A DNA stretch of 7,999 nucleotides, taken from Candidatus Methylarchaceae archaeon HK01M. Its GTDB lineage: Archaea; Thermoproteota; Nitrososphaeria; Nitrososphaerales; JACAEJ01. A program made the translations under genes and the position numbers. The notes beneath the pieces were generated by a model. That model saw nothing but the letters and a program-made list of their open reading frames with translations, had not been told where the DNA came from and ran no database searches. The stretch is taken from assembly GCA_024256245.1 (NCBI GenBank), contig JAKLZD010000062.1, positions 1 through 7,999 of the forward strand, written 5' to 3'. Below, piece by piece: positions 1-5,738 of this stretch (position 1 is its first letter; each line of letters starts with the position of its first letter).

Positions 1-40
1 AAGAATCTACTAATCTTGATTAGATCAAAGTACGCATTTC

Positions 41-172
41 TCATATGTGGTTATCAATGATTTTTTCTGGGTTTTCTCCTTTCTCTTTCATAAATTCGAA
101 GAGTTGATAGAACCCTAATTTATGCCTTCTCTTTAATCGATATTTAGAAGACAATTTGTATTCTTTTCTATA
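41..172 (-). pseudogene. Possible tyrosine-recombinase (integrase) N-terminal fragment, degraded
   Basis: On the minus strand an open stretch of 43 codons runs from an in-frame TAG (173-175) to a TGA (41-43). It contains a basic run followed by GFYQLFEFMKEKGENPEKII, which resembles the SAM-like core-binding domain of archaeal tyrosine recombinases (aromatic-rich helix, then a g-x-x-P-x-x-I-I turn). There is no good start; only an internal TTG at 152-154. Another frame opens at once: its ATG (42-44) overlaps the TGA as ATGA and reads MRNAYFDLIKISRF to the left edge. This could be a frameshifted continuation or a separate coupled gene. The catalytic domain lies outside the window, if it exists. 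The family assignment is a weak pattern match; it may be chance coding-like sequence. Confidence 0.25.
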
Positions 173-190
173 CTAATTTTACAAAAAAGG

Positions 191-388
191 TTAGAACTCT
201 CTGAGGGCTTTGATGACCTGAGGTACGCTCCAAGCGAAACCTGTATGGATACAGGCTGAAGTCCCGCAGTGTTGGCAGTATAACTCTCTTTCTCTAAAAT
301 ACACATCAACTTCTCTGTTTAGTTCGTTGTCTTTGACGATGATGTGGTCTTCGAGTGTATTGATATGCTCTAGCCTCTTGTACGCCTC
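191..388 (-). pseudogene. 3' remnant of a small Cys/His (SWIM-like) zinc-binding protein
   Basis: The minus strand encodes 65 codons between an in-frame TGA (389-391) and a TAA (191-193). The product starts EAYKRLEHINTLEDH, passes through a charged segment REVDVYF, and ends with a C-x2-C-x4-C-x-H cluster (Cys38, Cys41, Cys46, His48 of the fragment), then FAWSVPQVIKALREF and the stop. The cluster plus the following F-A-W-S-x-P-x-V helix resembles the C-terminus of small uncharacterised archaeal proteins with a SWIM-like zinc knuckle; this is recollection, not a search. There is no usable start: the only ATG/GTG/TTG codon is a GTG in mid-fragment. The frame stops exactly where the plus-strand acetyltransferase fragment begins. 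I read it as a gene whose 5' end has been lost. Confidence 0.45.
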
Positions 389-557
389 TCACCCAAAACA
401 TCAGGAACAAGGCATCGGCTCTTATCTCAATGAGATTTGCAAAAGATTCAAGAAAAGGAAAACTCGTTTTGTCATTCTATGTATAAATCCAAGATTGGAT
501 AGGCCCAAAGACTTGATCACATTTTATACAAGGCACAGATTCAAAGCCATTGAATAA
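381..557 (+). pseudogene. GNAT acetyltransferase, C-terminal half only
   Basis: The plus frame ending at TAA 555-557 reads YASHPKHQEQGIGSYLNE, which fits the end of GNAT beta-4 and motif A: HP at its start and the acetyl-CoA pyrophosphate-binding pattern Q/R-x-x-G-x-G/A as Q-E-Q-G-I-G. It then has a helix of about 17 residues, a beta-5 strand (RFVILCINP), and a terminal FYTRHRFKAIE matching the F-Y-x-x-x-x-F motif that closes GNAT domains. The N-terminal substrate-binding half is absent. The frame does stay open back to a TTG at 327, but that upstream part is antisense to the zinc-protein remnant and does not resemble GNAT beta strands. The remnant is therefore probably non-functional; the substrate cannot be guessed. 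Confidence 0.5.
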
Positions 558-578
558 TTTTCATTAATAGGCTTTGAA
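540..578. repeat. 9-bp perfect inverted repeat at the acetyltransferase remnant stop
   Basis: TTCAAAGCC at 540-548 is the exact reverse complement of GGCTTTGAA at 570-578, with a 21-nt AT-rich loop that includes the TAA stop of the GNAT fragment. A second small hairpin (GGCTT/GAGCC around 570-583) overlaps the right arm and is followed by an A run. It may be a transcript-end hairpin for the former acetyltransferase gene, or chance. Confidence 0.35.
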
Positions 579-632
579 GAGCCAAAAAATGATATTATTT
601 CCCGATTTATTATATGAACTCATTTTAGGAAT

Positions 633-640
633 ACTTAAAA
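633..640 (+). promoter_or_regulatory. Putative TATA box for pyrE
   Basis: The box ACTTAAAA has its centre about 41 nt before the pyrE TTG, which predicts a transcription start near 662-665 and a leader of roughly 15 nt. The same octamer occurs ahead of the eIF2B-like gene at 5710-5717, which supports it as a promoter element of this genome. No Shine-Dalgarno sequence is evident before the TTG. Confidence 0.4.
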
Positions 641-677
641 CCGAGATAAAAGATACATAATAGAAGTTGGGATTCTT

Positions 678-1307
678 TTGGGCTGGGATGATCGAAGGTT
701 GGAGCTTATCGAGGAGCTTGGAAAGGTACTCATTAAGACAGGCGCACTCCGATTTGGCACCTTTAAACTCACCAGTGGTAGGATGAGTTCATATTATATC
801 GATCTCCGTATAATACCCAGCTATCCTGAAGTCTTCAGTAAAACTATAGATGTCTTTGTTGAAGCTCTTAAAAATATGGTGGGCTTGGGGAAGTTTGATG
901 CTATTGGCGGAATACCTACTGCTGGATTGACCTATGCCACAGCTGTAGCATATAATCTTAAGAAGCCCTTCATATATGTTAGAAAAGAGACAAGAAAGCA
1001 TGGCGTTCTAAAGAGGGTCGAGGGACTATTACCACCAGGTTGGAGGGTTGTAATATTAGACGATCTAATAACTACGGGCAACTCCATCCTCAGAACTGCA
1101 AAGGCTATAAGAGAAGAGGGCGGAATAATCGAAGATGCACTGGTCCTGATAGATAGGATGGAAGGAGGGAAAGAGAGATTGGTGGTCTCGAATGTAAAGC
1201 TCAGGGCCATTGCAAATATAACCGAGATCTCAGACTTCCTCTACGATAAGGGCATAATAGGTAGTGATGAAAGGATGGCCATATACAATATGGTCAAGAG
1301 TAAGTAA
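678..1307 (+). CDS. pyrE: Orotate phosphoribosyltransferase
   Basis: This enzyme transfers the phosphoribosyl group of PRPP to orotate, giving orotidine 5'-monophosphate, the fifth step of de novo pyrimidine synthesis, in the cytoplasm. The 209-residue product has the normal single-domain length. It shows the N-terminal OPRT signature FGTFKLTSGRMSSYYID (residues 26-42), the mobile catalytic loop VRKETRKHG (101-109, with Lys103, Lys107 and His109), and the type I PRTase PRPP-binding motif VVILDDLITTGNS (124-136) with the Asp-Asp pair. The start is TTG; no other ATG, GTG or TTG in frame suits the conserved N-terminal helix, and a TATA-like box at 633-640 agrees with it. No other pyrimidine gene, including pyrF, lies in the window. 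The gene ends 19 nt from the convergent tbp stop. Confidence 0.95.
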   Translation: MGWDDRRLELIEELGKVLIKTGALRFGTFKLTSGRMSSYYIDLRIIPSYPEVFSKTIDVFVEALKNMVGLGKFDAIGGIPTAGLTYATAVAYNLKKPFIYVRKETRKHGVLKRVEGLLPPGWRVVILDDLITTGNSILRTAKAIREEGGIIEDALVLIDRMEGGKERLVVSNVKLRAIANITEISDFLYDKGIIGSDERMAIYNMVKSK

Positions 1308-1326
1308 TACTAATATTCTATCGTGT

Positions 1327-1896
1327 TTAGTATATCATCAAATCTTTCTCTTCTAGCAGGTTGTGAAGATTAGTGACAGCTTGATAAACCTCCACCTCCT
1401 TCTTTGCGCCTGTACAAACAAGCTTACCGCTCGCAAAGAGGAGGATCACGGTCTTAGGTTCTTTCATTCTATGGATCAAGCCAGGGAATTGCTCAGGCTC
1501 GTACATCGATCGCTCTAACTTCCTAGCCGCTTCTTCAAGATGCACCTTGCCGCCAAGGCCGGCTGAAGCGACTATATTTTGTATCACTATGACTGGCTCA
1601 TTAAATATCTCGATGCCACCTTTCTTCAACTTGCTGACAACTGCCCTGACTGCCTTCTTAGCTTGCGCTTCTGATTTTGCGCCGGTGCATACCATCTTAC
1701 CAGAGTTGAAGATTAGTGTGGCTGTCTTTGGGGACCTCAGTCTGAAGACAAGTCCCGGGAATTGTTCTGGATGATATTCCACATCAGGGAAGAGTCTCAC
1801 GATTTCGTTTAAATCAATAGTTTGATCAACGCTAGCAGAAGCAACTACATTCTCTATGCTAATAATAGCCTTTGTCTGGGGCAAAATAACACTCAC
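1327..1896 (-). CDS. tbp: TATA-box binding protein (archaeal TBP)
   Basis: TBP binds the TATA box and, with TFB, recruits archaeal RNA polymerase to promoters. The 189-residue product is the classic saddle made of two imperfect repeats, about 9-95 and 100-186. Each contains the motifs SIENVVASA / VIQNIVASA, EQFPGL and F-x-SGK-(M/L)-VCTGAK. All four DNA-intercalating phenylalanines are present by alignment to the eukaryotic family: Phe46 and Phe63 in repeat 1, Phe137 and Phe154 in repeat 2. There is no acidic C-terminal tail; the protein ends in LMIY, which I associate with thaumarchaeal-type TBPs. The start is GTG, with SVILPQTKAIISIENVV following as expected for the family. A TATTTAAATA box 29 nt upstream predicts an essentially leaderless mRNA. 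The gene converges on pyrE. Confidence 0.97.
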   Translation of the reverse strand: MSVILPQTKAIISIENVVASASVDQTIDLNEIVRLFPDVEYHPEQFPGLVFRLRSPKTATLIFNSGKMVCTGAKSEAQAKKAVRAVVSKLKKGGIEIFNEPVIVIQNIVASAGLGGKVHLEEAARKLERSMYEPEQFPGLIHRMKEPKTVILLFASGKLVCTGAKKEVEVYQAVTNLHNLLEEKDLMIY

Positions 1897-1920
1897 TATT
1901 AAAAAGAAATATAAAACTAG

Positions 1921-1930
1921 TATTTAAATA
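1921..1930 (-). promoter_or_regulatory. TATA box of tbp
   Basis: TATTTAAATA is a perfect 10-bp palindrome whose centre is 29 nt ahead of the first base of the tbp GTG. Archaeal transcription starts about 25-27 nt downstream of the box centre, so the mRNA should begin within a few bases of the start codon. A second AT-rich element at 1907-1916 is too close to the gene to serve. Confidence 0.55.
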
Positions 1931-1940
1931 ATGACTGAGT

Positions 1941-2006
1941 TACAAGTGAGATACAAGTGAAGATTATTTTAAAAAAATAAGTTACCGATAAGTGATTTTT
2001 AAGTGA
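1941..2006. promoter_or_regulatory. Phased AAGTGA repeat array upstream of tbp
   Basis: AAGTGA occurs four times, starting at 1944, 1955, 1990 and 2001: two pairs, each with an 11-bp period (one helical turn), separated by 35 bp. The first pair is the longer repeat TACAAGTGA (1941-1949 and 1952-1960). The array lies about 45-110 bp upstream of the inferred tbp transcription start, a position fitting an activator or autoregulatory site. The distal pair overlaps the last codons of the signal peptidase gene. Function is inferred only from spacing and position. Confidence 0.35.
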
Positions 2007-2569
2007 TATATGAAGTATATTTTCGTCGTATCCTTTTTCTCTTTAAATGGGTACAATTCGATGAAAAATATAACGAATAGTATGATTACGAGTAGAAGAT
2101 AGTTGATAGGGGAAGGAAACAAGAGAGCAAGATAACCTAGATAGGGAACCCTGATACCCGTGTATGTACCTATGTAATCTTCATCTATTACAACCCATCC
2201 CCAATATTCAAAGTCTGTTAATGAATTTGCATCACCCTTAGTTATTATAGCCCTTTTTCCATCGTGAATAGTAATATCGTATATACGATGTACTATTATA
2301 TCATCGTAATTGGAAGGGCGGTGGAAGACTATGATGTCGCCTCCCTCTAATTCATCGAATAGTTTATTATGGATGATTATGTAGTCACCCTGATTTAGAG
2401 TCGGCGTCATGCTTGGGCCTGATACACTTAGAAAGGGCGTGTTCGTTCCCAAGGCAACTCTGGGTACTATAAAGATGGCGCCCATGACGATTATGATGAT
2501 GGCTACATAAGACATTGCCTTAAGCAACTTTTTCCGATCGATCGGACTACTCGTTAGATCTTTATTCAT
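1982..2569 (-). CDS. Signal peptidase I, archaeal/ER (Sec11) type
   Basis: This membrane-bound serine protease removes signal peptides from exported proteins outside the membrane. Numbered from the ATG at 2569 (195 residues), there is a basic N-terminus, a transmembrane anchor at about 18-41, then the serine box SVSGPSMTPTL with nucleophile Ser53. The bacterial lysine is replaced by His94 in IIVHRI, as in archaeal and ER enzymes, and two aspartates occur in KGDANSLTD (Asp113 and Asp119, with the six-residue spacing of the family). A second hydrophobic segment at about 153-173 is followed by a basic tail. The frame extends to a TTG at 2590, but the inferred TATA box at 2596-2604 places transcription start near 2574, so ATG 2569 is preferred. 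The gene is transcribed away from the nuclease-like gene. Confidence 0.9.
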   Translation of the reverse strand: MNKDLTSSPIDRKKLLKAMSYVAIIIIVMGAIFIVPRVALGTNTPFLSVSGPSMTPTLNQGDYIIIHNKLFDELEGGDIIVFHRPSNYDDIIVHRIYDITIHDGKRAIITKGDANSLTDFEYWGWVVIDEDYIGTYTGIRVPYLGYLALLFPSPINYLLLVIILFVIFFIELYPFKEKKDTTKIYFIYHLKITYR

Positions 2570-2595
2570 GCCAGCACCTAACAAGATCAAAGGGG

Positions 2596-2604
2596 TTAAA
2601 TATA
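2596..2604 (-). promoter_or_regulatory. TATA box for the signal peptidase gene
   Basis: On the minus strand the box reads TATATTTAA, centred 31 nt before the first base of the ATG at 2569, which predicts a near-leaderless transcript. It also rules out the more upstream TTG at 2590, which would lie only about 10 nt from the box. Confidence 0.45.
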
Positions 2605-2621
2605 CGTTTTTGCATTTGGTC

Positions 2622-2628
2622 TATATAA
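2622..2628 (+). promoter_or_regulatory. TATA box for the Mrr-like nuclease gene
   Basis: TATATAA on the plus strand predicts transcription start near 2651, upstream of the ATG at 2670 but downstream of the ATG at 2568. A second candidate (TTAAATATA at 2596-2604, which reads as a box on both strands) would give a start near 2626. Neither supports the 2568 start. Confidence 0.35.
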
Positions 2629-2669
2629 CAAAATTTTTAGAGGGGTTGGAGACGAGACCTGCAAAGATA

Positions 2670-3296
2670 ATGAAGTTAATCCCACATATTATAGAAGGTG
2701 AGCACGATTTTATAGAGATGGCTCGTGACTGTTGTTTAAGCTTCGAAGCCTTAAAGGAGGTTTTGAGCTTTCTTAAAAGCAAAAATATAGCTGAACTTGA
2801 TGGGAATACTGTTCGCTTTGAAAAGGGGGCGAAGGTCTTGACTGCAGTATCAGCGGTAAAGCTAGGCTCGAGTATAGATGAAGTCTCAAAAGCTCTAAAC
2901 TGGAAGGATTTTGAAGAGTTTACTTGTTTTATCTTGGAATATAATGGTTACAGAGTTTACAAGAACTTTAGGTTAAGAAATCCCAGGAGGGAGATAGATG
3001 TCTTGGCAGTTAAAGATGATAGAGGTTTGGTCATAGATTGTAAACATCGACACTACTCAATGGGAGTATCAAGTATATCTAAAGCAGCAAAGGCTCAAGT
3101 TGAAAGGGGGGAGGAACTGATGAAGAGTAAAGAAGCAAAGAGTCTTAACTTATCACATATAATCCCATTGATAGTTACACTTTATAGCGAAAAGGTCTTC
3201 TTTATGAACAAAGTTCCTGTGGTACCTATCGATAAGTTCCCCCATTTTCTCTACGAAATGGATGGCTTGCTCGATACTGTTCTAATCGTCAGATGA
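2670..3296 (+). CDS. Winged-helix plus Mrr-like (PD-(D/E)XK) nuclease-fold protein
   Basis: The product looks like two domains. Residues about 1-75 form a probable winged helix (MKLIPHIIEGEHDFIEMARD, then FEALKEVLSFLKSKNIAEL and a short strand NTVRFEKGA). From about residue 78 there is an Mrr-cat-like fold: FEEFTCFILEYNGYRVY, then REIDVLAV and LVIDCKH. This is the pattern E (helix 1), D, D-x-K of type IV restriction and Holliday-junction-resolvase-like nucleases, with Glu83, Asp110, Asp123 and Lys125 as likely metal/catalytic residues; DxK replaces the commoner ExK. No methyltransferase, helicase or specificity gene accompanies it, so a repair or other DNA-processing role is as likely as restriction. 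The frame opens at ATG 2568, but promoters point to 2670; TTG 2646 is an alternative. Its stop lies 3 nt from the convergent permease. Confidence 0.7.
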   Translation: MKLIPHIIEGEHDFIEMARDCCLSFEALKEVLSFLKSKNIAELDGNTVRFEKGAKVLTAVSAVKLGSSIDEVSKALNWKDFEEFTCFILEYNGYRVYKNFRLRNPRREIDVLAVKDDRGLVIDCKHRHYSMGVSSISKAAKAQVERGEELMKSKEAKSLNLSHIIPLIVTLYSEKVFFMNKVPVVPIDKFPHFLYEMDGLLDTVLIVR

Positions 3297-3299
3297 TGT

Positions 3300-4853
3300 T
3301 CATATCTGAATAGATGTAACCCTTTTCTCGATTAGTTTTAACAGTCCAAAAAGCGCTGATCCCAAGTAGCCGATCAAAATTGTAGCAAGAAAAAGTTGAA
3401 ATTGTATAGTAAAGCTTGGAGCAAAGATCATCATCATTAGAAATGGTACAGCGCTCACATACCCTCCCATTATAGGCAAGAAAAGAAGGAGAAAATACCC
3501 TAGGGACATGCTACCCTCTCTGGGCATTTTGATCAAAATTACGGTAAGAACTGTGTAGGCAGATGTGAAGGAGGCGATTGCAAGAGTGCTCAAGATGAGC
3601 CATAAGGAGGATAAGCCAATGATGGGAAGGGAGATAAATATCAATCCCAAAGGAAAGATGAGGGCAACTATCAAGAGGGCCAGAAAGAAGGACTTAAAAT
3701 ATTCTATTATATGCTTACCAGAAGTTAGAGGGATCCAGAGATTCTCTCTATCAGAAGAGTTCCATGTAGTAGCTAGGATAGATGGGACAAGGGCGCTATA
3801 GAAGGTCAAGAGAAAGAGAGGAGAAATTGTCGGCGCATTCGTATCTGATGAAAAGATCGGAGAAACCATACTGATCGCTGCATAGATAATGAAGATTATC
3901 ATTATCGAGATCAGACTCCCATCTCTTATTATACGTACAAGATGCTTCTTGGTTAAAAAGCTCATCAAAGACCCCTTCAAGGGGTTTAAAGCCAGAAAAG
4001 TAGTTAGGGGTCCAAATCTCTCGATCATGCTCCTCTGTTTGATAGCTTGAGCTTGGGGTCTGCTCTCTCCGAAGGAGAGCATAATGCTAGGCTTGATATA
4101 GTAGAAGAGGTTCTCTTTGGAGATAGAGTAGTACAATATGAAAGCAATAGTGATGAAAGCTCCTAGAAAAAGGATACTCGATACTTCAAGTAGACCTTGT
4201 CCCAGTAAATAGGCTATCGCTTTTGCTGCAAATGTTGATGGGTATGGCAGACTAGAATATCCGATGGGGAAGATGTTCACGAAGTTCAAGCTTGGCAGGA
4301 GAAGGGCAGCTATGATCAAACCGATCAAGATTTTGGTCTTTTTGTAAGGTGAGATAAGGTTCAGTATTCCGAGAGTCTGCATAACAAGTAGTGTTAGAAC
4401 AACATAGAGCTCGTAGACGAGAACGCTGGTTAAAGCAACCGTAAGAGCCATGAGTGATTTTAAAGTCAGACCTATTATGAAGAAGATAAAGGGAGAAAAG
4501 AGGACATGGAGAACAACGAATTGAAAAAGAAGGTCTGAGAAGATGTACTGTCTAGGCTTGATAGCTGATGTGAAGATGAAGTCAAGTTCTGCTTGAAAAG
4601 CTGTAACACCACCTCTTAAGCTCATTACTAAAGTCAGAGCCAGGTAGATGGCAAAGAAGGCTGAGAGGAAATTGATGAGAGGTTCAAGTTCCATCAGAAA
4701 AGGCAGATCTACCAACATTCCAAAGGTAAGTCCAAGAGAATTGATACCTATGAATGCAAGGAGGCCCAGAACTAGGCCAGACTTGGACGATCTTATTGGG
4801 CCGAAGTACTGCTTTATCTTGAATACTAAAATCGTCTTGATCTTAACTATCAT
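3300..4853 (-). CDS. ABC-2 type exporter permease, 12 transmembrane segments
   Basis: This is the membrane partner of the adjacent ATPase and probably forms the translocation path of an exporter; the substrate is unknown. The 517 residues carry about twelve hydrophobic segments, at roughly 26-48, 56-79, 106-130, 135-165, 174-195, 222-243, 312-333, 344-362, 387-411, 414-440, 451-478 and 482-508, with a polar stretch between the halves (244-311). Each half has a related loop before its third segment: FTSAIKPRQYIFSDLLF (94-110) and PLTSGKHIIEYFKSFFL (375-391), like the P-x-(S/T)-x5-Y-x-x-(S/G)-K/D loop of ABC-2 permeases. That suggests a duplicated, fused permease rather than two subunits. Its ATG overlaps the ATPase stop as ATGA, so translation is probably coupled. 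No solute-binding protein is present, consistent with export. Confidence 0.88.
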   Translation of the reverse strand: MIVKIKTILVFKIKQYFGPIRSSKSGLVLGLLAFIGINSLGLTFGMLVDLPFLMELEPLINFLSAFFAIYLALTLVMSLRGGVTAFQAELDFIFTSAIKPRQYIFSDLLFQFVVLHVLFSPFIFFIIGLTLKSLMALTVALTSVLVYELYVVLTLLVMQTLGILNLISPYKKTKILIGLIIAALLLPSLNFVNIFPIGYSSLPYPSTFAAKAIAYLLGQGLLEVSSILFLGAFITIAFILYYSISKENLFYYIKPSIMLSFGESRPQAQAIKQRSMIERFGPLTTFLALNPLKGSLMSFLTKKHLVRIIRDGSLISIMIIFIIYAAISMVSPIFSSDTNAPTISPLFLLTFYSALVPSILATTWNSSDRENLWIPLTSGKHIIEYFKSFFLALLIVALIFPLGLIFISLPIIGLSSLWLILSTLAIASFTSAYTVLTVILIKMPREGSMSLGYFLLLFLPIMGGYVSAVPFLMMMIFAPSFTIQFQLFLATILIGYLGSALFGLLKLIEKRVTSIQI

Positions 4854-5662
4854 CTTCTCTTCCTGAATAATCCAAAAAATCTTCTCTGCTTTGGTCTTTC
4901 ATCAAAGACTTCCTCAGTCTCTTGAGTCAACTTCAGAAATATCTCCTCTAAAGTTGAATCCTTCTCAGTTTTGCTTATACTTCTTAGTTTTTCCAAGTCT
5001 CCAGAGACCACGTTTCTTCCATAATGAATTATGCTCACTCTATCACAAAGCCTTTCTACCGTGTCGAGCATATGTGTTGAAACCAAGACAGACCGATCTT
5101 CTTTAAGCATCTCCTTCAATATGTTCTTGACATGATGCTGTCCTGTTGGATCGATGCCGACAAGAGGTTCATCCAAGATCAAGAAATCAGGTCCATGAAT
5201 CAGAGCTGCTGATATGGCAAGCTTTTGTTTCATCCCCCTTGAGAAGGATACTATGAGATCCTTTCTCCTTCTCTCAAGATCGAAGAGTTTGAAATAATAA
5301 TCAGTACTATCTTCTATCTCATTCAGTGGGACATCCCTTATCTTCGCCACGTAACCTAGGAACTCCTCAGCTGTCAAGTATTCGGGTAAAGTAGGATTCT
5401 CAGGGAGGTAACCAATTCTCCTCTTATATTCATACGGCTCTTCAGAGATGTCTAACCCATCGATCTTCACAACGCCCTTATCCATCTTTAAAAGCCCTAC
5501 CATGACCTTTAACGTAGTCGTCTTGCCAGCTCCATTAGGACCTAATAACCCAAATATCTCGCCCCGTTCGATTTCAAGGTCCAGTCCCCTGACTGCCTGA
5601 TTTCCATTATAGCTCTTCCACAGGTTCAATATTTCAAGCATGGGAACGCTATAAGTATTCAT
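4850..5662 (-). CDS. ABC transporter ATP-binding protein (exporter type)
   Basis: This cytoplasmic ATPase energises the downstream permease. The 270-residue product has every nucleotide-binding motif: Walker A GPNGAGKTT (41-49), a Q-loop region GYLPENP in which Glu88 takes the Gln position (common in this subfamily), signature FSRGMKQKL (140-148, the variant seen in CcmA/NatA-like and drug or antibiotic exporters), Walker B LILDEP (161-166, catalytic Glu165), D-loop GIDP and switch His197 in VSTHML. A C-terminal extension of about 50 residues ends in a very basic, aromatic tail (RRFFGLFRKRR) that may touch the membrane or permease. The ATG at 5662 follows a TATA box at 5688-5698; Met8 at 5641 is an alternative start. 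It is the first gene of a two-gene operon. Confidence 0.93.
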   Translation of the reverse strand: MNTYSVPMLEILNLWKSYNGNQAVRGLDLEIERGEIFGLLGPNGAGKTTTLKVMVGLLKMDKGVVKIDGLDISEEPYEYKRRIGYLPENPTLPEYLTAEEFLGYVAKIRDVPLNEIEDSTDYYFKLFDLERRRKDLIVSFSRGMKQKLAISAALIHGPDFLILDEPLVGIDPTGQHHVKNILKEMLKEDRSVLVSTHMLDTVERLCDRVSIIHYGRNVVSGDLEKLRSISKTEKDSTLEEIFLKLTQETEEVFDERPKQRRFFGLFRKRR

Positions 5663-5687
5663 AGACTATTCCTAAACTTACATCCTC

Positions 5688-5698
5688 AAAATATAAGC
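5688..5698 (-). promoter_or_regulatory. TATA box of the ABC exporter operon
   Basis: Read on the minus strand, GCTTATATTTT is centred about 31 nt ahead of the ATPase ATG, which predicts transcription start near 5667 and a leader of about five nucleotides. Confidence 0.5.
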
Positions 5699-5701
5699 TT
5701 A

Positions 5702-5716
5702 TTTAAGTCACTTAAA
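5702..5716. promoter_or_regulatory. 15-bp perfect palindrome between divergent promoters
   Basis: TTTAAGT-C-ACTTAAA is a 7+1+7 perfect inverted repeat lying between the outward-facing ABC operon and eIF2B-like gene. Its right arm is part of the plus-strand TATA-like box, and it sits about 35-49 nt upstream of the inferred ABC operon start. A dimeric regulator bound here would block TBP at the plus promoter and could activate or repress the minus one. An operator role is inferred. Confidence 0.4.
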
Positions 5717-5718
5717 AA
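5710..5718 (+). promoter_or_regulatory. TATA box of the eIF2B-like gene
   Basis: ACTTAAAAA is centred 25 nt ahead of the ATG at 5739, so the transcript is predicted to be leaderless. The box shares the octamer ACTTAAAA with the pyrE promoter. Confidence 0.5.
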
Positions 5719-5738
5719 ATATTAGTGAAAAATCGAGT

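Noticed and set aside
932..1210. 92-codon open frame antisense to pyrE, and a similar one at 789-1001
   Set aside because: They lie wholly inside pyrE on the opposite strand, have no promoter or recognisable motif, and are explained as shadows of the strongly conserved pyrE frame.
1547..1774. 75-codon plus-strand frame inside tbp
   Set aside because: Antisense shadow of an unmistakable TBP gene; no family features.
2533..2546. 14-bp perfect palindrome TCCGATCGATCGGA
   Set aside because: It encodes the conserved-looking N-terminal residues of signal peptidase and lies downstream of that gene's start; GATC-rich palindromes of this size can arise by chance, and nothing else points to a site.
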